DNA from: GCA-003244245 sp036521655
Lineage (GTDB): Bacteria; Actinomycetota; Actinomycetes; Mycobacteriales; Pseudonocardiaceae
DNA length: 12,254 bases
NCBI GenBank assembly: GCA_036521655.1
Contig: DATDHI010000015.1
Span: 1-12,254, forward strand
Direction of reading: 5' to 3'
The position numbers and the translations under genes are program-made. This document shows positions 7,078-12,254 of this stretch, one piece after another. Each line of letters starts with the position of its first letter. Within the stretch, counting starts at the first letter, position 1. A model generated the notes under the pieces. The model was not told where the DNA came from, did not search any database, and worked only from the letters and a program-made list of their open reading frames with translations.

Positions 7078-9231
7078 TTATCGCAAGGTCTCATTGAGCG
7101 CGGCAGACAGGGCGGCCGGGTCGCCAGTCTTCAGGGTGGCAACGCAGCGCACCAGCGGGTCGCCATCGGTGTTGTGCAGGGCGGGTGGGGCGAAGCGCCG
7201 GGTGAGGAAGGCAACCAGGTCGAGCGGGTCGGGCCCGGAGTCCAGAAGCGCGATGAGCGCGTCGCGTTCGTGCAGGGCGACGGGTTCGAGGCCGCCGAAG
7301 ATCTGCGCCGTGTCGCCGGCGGGCACGACTCGGCCGCACACCAATGCCCCCGCCTTGACCGTCTGGCTGGCTGTCCGCTCCCGGACCTGGTGGACGTCGC
7401 CGGTGCGCACGTCGCGCATCGTGAAGCCCGCACCGTGTCGGACCTGTTCGATCTCATACACCGACCGGTCGATGAGCAGCCACTGCTCGGCCAGCAGCCG
7501 CTCGTCCTCGGGCAGCAACACACCCCGGGTGGCCAGGAACTCGGCGAACGCGCCGCCCTCGAACAGGACAGCGTCGGTGACCAGCGGGGCCTCCAGCGCA
7601 TCGAGCAAGGACTCGGGAACCTCGTCGAACTGTGCCCGCACTTGTGCGGCCTCCATCACCGCGCCGCGCCAGGGACCGTCGACCAGGTACATGCCCGCCT
7701 TCTGGTACAGCCACGCGGCGCGCTCGTCCAGCGGAAGCTGCTCGTGGTGCAGGTGGCACTTCTTGTACTTGCGGCCGGATCCGCACCAGCACGGCTGGTT
7801 GCGGCCCAGGTCGGGCCGGGGCAGGGCCTGGAATTGCTCGAGCAACTCGACCAATGCATGGTCGGGCGGGGTTTCCGCGCGGCGCAGTAGCACCAGCCCG
7901 CGGGCCGCGTGGCCGCGGTCGCTGGCGTATCTGGCAAGGTCAACCAGCGTTGGCGGCCACAGCGGGTCGGCCGACTCCGCGGCGTGGTAAGCCGCCTCGG
8001 CCTGGGTGACGTCGCCGAGCCGCTCGTGGGCCTTGCCGCGTAGCCACCGCAATGCTGGGCGAGCGGCCCGCGGTACCAGCGGTTCGAGTGTCTCAGCGAA
8101 CAGGCCGAGCGCCGCGGCGCCCTCATCGCCCGATCCGATTGTCTCGGCCAGCACCGCCTCGGCCACGGCTGGCTCGGCCAGGACCTCCAAGGTTGCCCGC
8201 ACTGTGGTTGCCGTGAGCGTGGTGTCCTCACCATGATCACGGTCCGGGTTGGTCGGTGACGGCTCCGGTTGGCCCGTGAGTTCGGCGGCGAAGGCGGCCA
8301 GCGCGGCCTCATCCTCCTGGAGGGACAGCGCGGCGGCGTGCACCTCGGCGACCCGGTCATACAGCGTGGCGATCGCCACGACCGCGAGGGCTTCGTCGTC
8401 GCTGAGGTCATGGACCTCGGCGATCGCGGCACACCGGCTCTCCACCCGCCACCGCCTGAAGTCGAATCCCTCTGCGGCCAGCCACTCGCCGTCATGAGCC
8501 AGCCCGCAGGTATCCAGCGCGGTACTCAGCGGCGGCAGCGGTTCGGTGAACAGCGTCGGATCATCCGCGCACGCCGTCCAGACCGCGGCGTCCAGCGGCA
8601 GGGGCTCGTCCGGCTCGGCTTCGAGGACCGCGCTTAGCCGCTGCCCCAGAGCGGCCACCGTCTCAGCCGTCACCACCGGCTCCGGGACGGACTCCAGTAA
8701 CAGCCCGTCCCGGCTGAGACCGAGCGCGATGACAGCGCCATCGCCGAGCCCCATCCCCCGCAGATAGCCGGGCGGTAGCAGCAGGGCGCCGAGATCGCCC
8801 ACCACATCCGGTGGCACGCCCCGCTCAGCCAGGGTGTCGGCGTCGAAAGGCATGAGCACCTCGACCACCGGTGAACCGTCGGTCAGTTGCTGGTAAGCCT
8901 TGTGCTCGGTCAGCATGTCGACCGGTGCGAGGTCCGAGTTCATGACGAGGATGTCGTGCTCGAGCTCGGGCCCGCTCACCTGGTGCGTGAACACCCGGCC
9001 GGCCAGTAGGGCCGGCAACGATGCCCACCGTTCATCAGCCAGCACCGTCACCAGACCGTCGCCGCCGTCCAACGCCTCGTCCAGCGCCTCTTCGGGGGCG
9101 TTGCCGAGATCCACACCGCGACCCGCCAACGCGGCGATAAGCTGGTCCCCGGTCATCGGCCCGTTCTCGGCCAGCACCCCGGCAATCACCTCAACGAGCC
9201 CCGGACTCCTCGCGGGCAGTGAGTCAGCCAC
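7078..9231 (-). CDS. SEC-C zinc-motif protein with N-terminal winged-helix-like and TPR-like regions
   Basis: 717 aa. The one clear domain is a SEC-C motif, C481-W-C483-GSGRKYKK-C492-H493, preceded by the typical GRNQP. This zinc-binding motif was first seen at the C-terminus of SecA but occurs in many unrelated proteins. Residues about 10-80 (VEVIAGVLAENGPMTGDQLI, then a strand-rich DGLVTVLADERWASL) look like a small winged-helix fold. Residues about 390-455 form helical pairs like TPR repeats (GKAHERLGDVTQAEAAYHAA). The remaining parts are not recognised. It starts with GTG; a purine-rich AAGGGAG lies about 20 bases upstream, too far to be a good ribosome binding site, so the start is not certain. 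It is the first gene of a likely three-gene transcript with the SNF2 and SWIM genes. The function is unknown; a DNA- or protein-binding adaptor for the SNF2 ATPase is an inference from gene order. Confidence 0.85.
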   Translation of the reverse strand: MADSLPARSPGLVEVIAGVLAENGPMTGDQLIAALAGRGVDLGNAPEEALDEALDGGDGLVTVLADERWASLPALLAGRVFTHQVSGPELEHDILVMNSDLAPVDMLTEHKAYQQLTDGSPVVEVLMPFDADTLAERGVPPDVVGDLGALLLPPGYLRGMGLGDGAVIALGLSRDGLLLESVPEPVVTAETVAALGQRLSAVLEAEPDEPLPLDAAVWTACADDPTLFTEPLPPLSTALDTCGLAHDGEWLAAEGFDFRRWRVESRCAAIAEVHDLSDDEALAVVAIATLYDRVAEVHAAALSLQEDEAALAAFAAELTGQPEPSPTNPDRDHGEDTTLTATTVRATLEVLAEPAVAEAVLAETIGSGDEGAAALGLFAETLEPLVPRAARPALRWLRGKAHERLGDVTQAEAAYHAAESADPLWPPTLVDLARYASDRGHAARGLVLLRRAETPPDHALVELLEQFQALPRPDLGRNQPCWCGSGRKYKKCHLHHEQLPLDERAAWLYQKAGMYLVDGPWRGAVMEAAQVRAQFDEVPESLLDALEAPLVTDAVLFEGGAFAEFLATRGVLLPEDERLLAEQWLLIDRSVYEIEQVRHGAGFTMRDVRTGDVHQVRERTASQTVKAGALVCGRVVPAGDTAQIFGGLEPVALHERDALIALLDSGPDPLDLVAFLTRRFAPPALHNTDGDPLVRCVATLKTGDPAALSAALNETLR

Positions 9232-9303
9232 GACGCGAGACAGTACCCAGCTCCCTTTCCCAGCCCTTCGCCGCGGTGGTGCTTCCGGAGCGGACTGGGA
9301 GCG

Positions 9304-9801
9304 CTATCGCGACGAGCCGGTCAGCTCGTTGGTGGCGTCCCGTCCCGCGTCGGTGGTGCGGCGTAGGAAGTCGGCGAGCAGTTCGAGTTCGGTGTCGGTG
9401 TATCCGGCGCAGATCCGGTCCATCGAGGCGTTCATCCCCGAGTAGAGGCGGAACACTTCGGCAGTGCGGTCGCGGTGAGCCCGGACCACAACGGCGCGGC
9501 GGTCGGATGGGTCGCGATCGCGTGCCACCCATCCGGCGCGTTCGAGCCGGTCGAGGACGCCGGTCATGGTGGCGGGGTGCACCCCGGCGCGTCGGGCCAG
9601 GGCGCTCGGGCTGAGCGGACCGTGCCGGACGATGAGGTCGAGGCAGGCCAGGTCGCCGTCTTTGAGCTCGACGTGCGCGCCGACCTGCCGGTTGAGCAAG
9701 GACAGCTGGATGCTCAGCTCGCGCAATGCCTCTTTGATCGCCACGGTGGCTCGCCGGCGACGGCGGGCGGTGTCCGCGTCCCCAGGTGTTACGGAAGTCA
9801 T
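9304..9801 (-). CDS. MarR-family winged-helix transcriptional regulator
   Basis: 165 aa, the usual MarR length. Helices about 20-50 (KEALRELSIQLSLLNRQVGA) form the dimer region. The winged helix-turn-helix follows: LACLDLIVRHGPLSPSALAR, recognition helix VHPATMTGVLDRLERAGW, and a wing RDRDPSDRRAVVV with the Asp-Arg pair typical of the family. The C-terminal helices complete the dimer interface. The frame runs open upstream to 10275, but family similarity begins only at the ATG at 9801, which has AGAGAG 9 bases before it and a TATAAT box further up. MarR proteins usually repress a neighbouring or divergent gene and respond to small phenolic or oxidising ligands. Here the divergent side carries only decayed NAD(P)H-binding genes, so the regulator may have lost its local target. 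It ends 72 bases before the SEC-C gene on the same strand. Confidence 0.93.
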   Translation of the reverse strand: MTSVTPGDADTARRRRRATVAIKEALRELSIQLSLLNRQVGAHVELKDGDLACLDLIVRHGPLSPSALARRAGVHPATMTGVLDRLERAGWVARDRDPSDRRAVVVRAHRDRTAEVFRLYSGMNASMDRICAGYTDTELELLADFLRRTTDAGRDATNELTGSSR

Positions 9802-9820
9802 AGAATATTGCTCTCTGATC

Positions 9821-9826
9821 ATTATA
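9821..9826 (-). promoter_or_regulatory. -10 box of the MarR gene (TATAAT)
   Basis: The minus strand reads a perfect TATAAT 19 bases upstream of the MarR start, inside an AT-rich island (about 9801-9846) in otherwise GC-rich DNA. No convincing -35 box lies 16-19 bases further up. The surrounding CATAATATAATG is palindromic at 10 of 12 positions, so it may also be the site of autoregulation. Confidence 0.5.
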
Positions 9827-9865
9827 TTATGGTTCTCGTAGCATACGACATCCGGGGGACCGGAT

Positions 9866-10035
9866 GTGGCGGCGCGTGGCTTTCCCGAGCCGTTCGTCGA
9901 GGCACTGAGGCCCGCTACTCCCGGGGTGTCGGGCAGCCGGCACCGGTCACCGACAAGGTGCAGCGAATCCTCGGCCGCCCTGCCCGCACCTACATCGAAT
10001 GGGTCTCCGACCACGCCGCCGCCTTCCAGAAGTGA
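9866..10035 (+). pseudogene. Decayed C-terminal fragment of an NmrA/SDR-like NAD(P)H-binding gene
   Basis: Two pieces in different frames look like the end of one protein. From 9866 one frame reads AARGFPEPFVEAL. From about 9940 another reads PVTDKVQRILGRPARTYIEW and ends AAAFQK at a TGA (10033-10035). A tail of the type LGRPARTF.EW...HAAAF is common at the C-terminus of NmrA-like NAD(P)H-binding oxidoreductases. Joining the pieces needs a frameshift between about 9900 and 9940. The Rossmann N-terminus (GxxGxxG) is missing. It lies divergent to the MarR gene, where such an oxidoreductase gene is often found. An ATG at 9829 (MVLVAYD) could be what is left of its start, which would imply a large internal deletion. 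Recognition is by eye. Confidence 0.5.
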
Positions 10036-10056
10036 CGGGACGGCGCTCAGCACTAA

Positions 10057-10506
10057 CGAGGGAGCGGCCACGACGTCACAGCGGTCGTTCGTAACCCCAA
10101 GAAACTCTCCGACCAGGCCGAACGGGTCCGCATTGTCACCGCCGACCTGGCGTCGGCAGATCCAGCAGCGCTCGAGTCCGCGGGCAACCCGACGCCGCCC
10201 AGGCACGACCCGGGCGACGGGTTCTTCATGCGGCACCTGTTCGCCCCGTTGGCAAAGGCCGCGCTTCGCCAGCACTACGCCGACCTCGCACAGATGGAGG
10301 ACACCCTTCGCGACAGCGGCCTAGACTGGACCGTGGTCCGACCGCCCCGGCTGACCGACAAGCCACTGACCGGCGCTTACCGGGCGGCCTACGGGTACAA
10401 CCTCCGCCGCGGCATCTACATCTCCCGCGCGGACGTCGCCCAGTACATGCTTTACGTGCTCGAGCAACCCGAAACGATCAGGCAGGTCATCGGCATCGCC
10501 AACTGA
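10057..10506 (+). pseudogene. NAD(P)H-binding SDR-type gene with lost N-terminus and internal deletion
   Basis: After an in-frame TAA at 10054-10056 the frame is open to a TGA at 10504-10506. It begins GHDVTAVVRNPKKLSDQAER, the part right after the dinucleotide-binding beta-alpha unit in SDR_a5/NmrA-like proteins, and continues VRIVTADLASADPAALESA. It then jumps without a frame change to GNPTPPRHDPGDGFFMRHLF and the normal C-terminal half (LDWTVVRPPRLTDKPLTGAY, ISRADVAQYMLYVL). Compared with intact members, about 25 residues are missing at the front, including the glycine motif. Roughly 50-70 are missing at the join near 10182, including the strand that normally ends in VVVSA. No ATG or GTG is found before 10228. 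A product starting there (92 aa) would have no cofactor site, so I call this a pseudogene. Confidence 0.75.
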
Positions 10507-10542
10507 TCACACTGGCGCTGGGCCTCGCCATGTAGCGGATCA
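10504..10542. terminator. Weak two-tier hairpin between convergent ends
   Basis: TGATC (10504-10508) pairs with GATCA (10538-10542), and inside it TGGCG (10513-10517) pairs with CGCCA (10526-10530) around an 8-base loop. It lies exactly between the end of the NAD(P)H-binding pseudogene and the stop codon of the dehydrogenase gene, using bases of both stop codons. The stems are short, so terminator activity is only possible. Confidence 0.3.
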
Positions 10543-11841
10543 GCGAGCCTGGCGGGGTGTTTCTGGGCTGTCACTTTCCAGGGGGACGGCTTGCGGGCTG
10601 ATGAGACCCAGTTGCACGACCTGCAGGCTGGTGATCGTGTTCAGCACCGTGTCCACGGCCACCCGGACGCGGTTGGCAGGTAGCGCCAGCAGGTGGTAGG
10701 TGCTGGTTACGGCCGATGCGACTGGCCCGGACAGAGGGACGTGCAGCGGGTTGGCTGCTGCCTTGCCGTCGCCGAGGTCGACGAGGAACCCCAGGTCACG
10801 ATGGCGGTAGGGACGTCGGCGCCCGTGACCGAAGGTGGCCACCACATTCGTAGCGGCGAGCCGACCTTGCCGTTCGGCGTGCTGGGCGGTCATGCCCGTC
10901 AGCTGCCCGGGGCGGGTGAGGTCGGGAACCGCGGCCGCGTCGCCGCAGGCGTAGACCTCGGGGTGACCCGGGACGGTGAGGTACTCGTCTACTACGAGGC
11001 GGCCCCGTTGTGTCGGCAGGCCCAGGGTGTCGACCAGCGGGTCCGGACGCACGCCCACACACCAGATCAGGGACAGCGAGGGCACAAAGGTTCCGTCGCT
11101 GAGATGCACGCCCTCACCGGTGGCCTCGGTGACCGAGGTGCCTGTCCTGACATCCACACCGCGGTCGCGTAGGACGTGTCGGGCGGTGCGTGACAGGTGC
11201 GGGTGGAGTTCGGGCAGGATCCGGGGGGCAGTGTCGAGCAGGATCCAACGGCAGCGGTACCCGTCCAGGCGTGGATGGCGCTCCAGCGCGCCTTGAGTCA
11301 GGAGTTGGCCGTGTGCGGTGACCTCGGTGCCGGTGTATCCGGCGCCGACCACCACGAAGGTCAGCCGCGCCTCGCGCTCCAAGCGGTCCTCGGCGGTGTC
11401 GGCCAGTTCGATCTGCTGGATCAGGTGATCGCGCAGGTACAGTGCCTCCGGGAGCCCCCGGTATCCATGAGCGTGATCGGCGACGCCGGGAATGGGGAGC
11501 AGCTTGTTGACGCTGCCGACCGACAGGACGAGACGCTCGTAGCCGAGCTCGCCGGACCGGCCGCCGGCGTCGACGTAGCGCACCCGTCGACCGTTGATGT
11601 CGACGCCTGTGACCTGCGCCAGGACCAGCCGGACGCCGGGCAGCGTAGCCGTCAGCGAGACGGCGACCCGACGCGGGTCCAGCAGCCCGCCGGTCACCCT
11701 CGGCAGCAGCGGCAGATACAAGAAGTAGTCCGTAGGGTTGATCAGAACGATCTCGATCTCCCCGGTTCCCAGCCGGGACAGTCGCCGGGCGCAGTGGTAC
11801 CCAGCGAAGCCTCCACCGACGATGACGATCCGATCGCTCAC
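10540..11841 (-). CDS. Type II NADH dehydrogenase-like FAD/NAD(P) oxidoreductase
   Basis: 433 aa from the GTG at 11841. It belongs to the NDH-2/pyridine nucleotide-disulphide oxidoreductase fold. The FAD-binding motif is IVIVGGGFAG at 5-14, the second (NADH) dinucleotide-binding motif is VVGAGYTG at 164-171, and the second FAD contact is YACGDAA at 297-303. The family passes electrons from NADH to membrane quinone without pumping protons. The C-terminal part (NRVRVAVDTVLNTITSLQVVQL) replaces the membrane-anchoring helices of classical Ndh, so quinone as the acceptor is likely but not proven. An upstream extension to 12048 is open only because a methyltransferase relic is in the same frame. 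The GTG at 11841 has GGAGG 5 bases before it and fits the family's N-terminus. One copy of the GTTCCAYTTRGCGG element lies about 35 bases upstream. Confidence 0.92.
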   Translation of the reverse strand: MSDRIVIVGGGFAGYHCARRLSRLGTGEIEIVLINPTDYFLYLPLLPRVTGGLLDPRRVAVSLTATLPGVRLVLAQVTGVDINGRRVRYVDAGGRSGELGYERLVLSVGSVNKLLPIPGVADHAHGYRGLPEALYLRDHLIQQIELADTAEDRLEREARLTFVVVGAGYTGTEVTAHGQLLTQGALERHPRLDGYRCRWILLDTAPRILPELHPHLSRTARHVLRDRGVDVRTGTSVTEATGEGVHLSDGTFVPSLSLIWCVGVRPDPLVDTLGLPTQRGRLVVDEYLTVPGHPEVYACGDAAAVPDLTRPGQLTGMTAQHAERQGRLAATNVVATFGHGRRRPYRHRDLGFLVDLGDGKAAANPLHVPLSGPVASAVTSTYHLLALPANRVRVAVDTVLNTITSLQVVQLGLISPQAVPLESDSPETPRQAR

Positions 11842-11846
11842 TACCA

Positions 11847-11851
11847 CCTCC
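11847..11851 (-). promoter_or_regulatory. Ribosome binding site that sets the dehydrogenase start
   Basis: GGAGG on the minus strand ends 5 bases before the GTG at 11841. It is the only good site near the point where family similarity begins, and it argues against the longer upstream frame. Confidence 0.7.
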
Positions 11852-11874
11852 CCAGCGGCGACCGCCCAGGCAGG

Positions 11875-11895
11875 CCGCCAAGTGGAACTAATGGC
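11875..11895 (-). repeat. Copy 3 of the GTTCCAYTTRGCGG element, upstream of the dehydrogenase
   Basis: The minus strand reads GTTCCACTTGGCGG preceded by GCCATTA. Over these 14 bases it matches each of the two phosphatase-side copies at 13 positions. On the plus strand it reads GCCAAGTGGAACTAATGGC, with GCCA/TGGC ends. It sits about 35 bases before the GTG start, where a promoter or operator is expected, and past the end of recognisable methyltransferase similarity. Confidence 0.5.
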
Positions 11896-11928
11896 AGTTC
11901 GGGCGCGTCCGGGGGCGGGATGTCGAGG

Positions 11929-12111
11929 CCACACATCCAGCTGACGGGCCCGCGCTGCGATCGTCGCGGTGTTGCCACGCAGCCAGGATAGGGTCGTCAA
12001 GTCGTAGTCGATGCGCTCGACCAGCTCCACCGCAAATCGATCACCCAAGATTGGCCGAGCGGCCTGAGCGTCGCGTGCCTCAAATACAACGCCATCACGC
12101 GTTACACACGG
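11929..12111 (-). pseudogene. Relic of a leucine-carboxyl-methyltransferase-like SAM methyltransferase (N-terminal part)
   Basis: Downstream of an in-frame TAG (12112-12114) the minus strand reads ARDAQAARPILGDRFAVELV, then ERIDYDLTTLSWLRG and TIAARARQLDVW. This is the N-terminal pattern of the LCM-type class I SAM methyltransferases (RP...D..A.EL...IDYDF ... A.RAR.LD.W). The next element should be the SAM-binding loop HLGCGLDTR. Instead the frame degenerates to RHPAPGRARTA and runs into the dehydrogenase. The first possible start in frame is a TTG at 12048, inside the domain, and the normal N-terminus is missing. There is no catalytic part, so it is a relic and not a domain of the dehydrogenase. 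Recognition is by eye but the pattern is distinctive. Confidence 0.6.
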
Positions 12112-12254
12112 CTATCAGGTTGTCCGGCTTGTTCGCTAAATACAGCGTGCGGCGATGGGGGCTGGCTCACCTTGCGGGCGATGCTGAGCGAGTCGCTCCG
12201 GGTCATCTCCGGAGAATGTGACGTCGGGGCGGGGACCCAGGTGTGCATGTTCCG
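12102..12254 (-). other. Unidentified open frame running in from the right window edge
   Basis: One minus-strand frame is open from the window end to a TAA at 12102-12104 (50 codons). Its first 33 codons have a strong G/C third-base bias (about 29 of 33); the last 17 do not. A second minus-strand frame is also open, to a TAG at 12136-12138. Neither translation resembles a family I know. It could be the tail of a real gene or a further piece of decayed DNA next to the methyltransferase relic. No other feature is visible in these bases. Confidence 0.25.

Noticed and set aside
3964..9231. Complete known phage-defence system built on the SNF2 gene (such as DISARM)
   Set aside because: No methyltransferase, nuclease, phospholipase-D-like or DUF1998 gene accompanies it; the SNF2/SWIM arrangement looks like the common chromosomal form.
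9802..10275. Upstream extension of the MarR frame by 158 codons
   Set aside because: MarR similarity and the ribosome binding site place the start at 9801. The extension runs antisense through the NAD(P)H-binding relics and over the MarR promoter.

Overview
The window is GC-rich DNA (roughly 70% G+C, strong G/C bias at third codon positions, several GTG starts) of the kind found in high-GC Actinomycetota. I cannot name the genus from the sequence alone. Five full-length genes all lie on the minus strand. The flanks and one ~740-base stretch hold partial or decayed genes. I saw no tRNA, rRNA, CRISPR array or transposase.

Left part (1-3134): the 3' end of a plus-strand gene, possibly carrying a cut-short LOTUS/OST-HTH domain, converges on an 861-aa secreted YncE-type beta-propeller fused to an alkaline phosphatase/phosphoesterase domain. 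A perfect 17-bp inverted repeat between them is a likely two-way terminator. The 246 bases upstream of the phosphatase gene contain two near-identical 18-bp elements, 40 bp apart.

Middle part (3135-9231): a three-gene minus-strand cluster, read in the order SEC-C zinc-motif protein (717 aa), SNF2/Swi2-type helicase-like ATPase (about 1007 aa), SWIM zinc-finger protein (278 aa). The last two overlap by 8 bases and are probably translationally coupled. The set looks like a DNA/chromatin-type remodelling module whose biological role is not known to me.

Right part (9304-12254): a MarR-family regulator with an unusually AT-rich promoter. Where a divergently transcribed target gene would normally sit there are two decayed fragments of NAD(P)H-binding (NmrA/SDR-like) genes. 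Next comes a type II NADH dehydrogenase-like flavoprotein (433 aa). The open frame upstream of its true start is a relic of a leucine-carboxyl-methyltransferase-like SAM methyltransferase, which happens to stay in frame with it. The spacer between relic and dehydrogenase carries a third copy of the element found upstream of the phosphatase gene.

The most interesting points are the element shared by two unrelated promoters (three copies of GTTCCAYTTRGCGG), the chain of gene relics between 9.8 and 12.1 kb, the SEC-C/SNF2/SWIM cluster, and a Leu-to-Arg change in the SNF2 ATP-binding loop.
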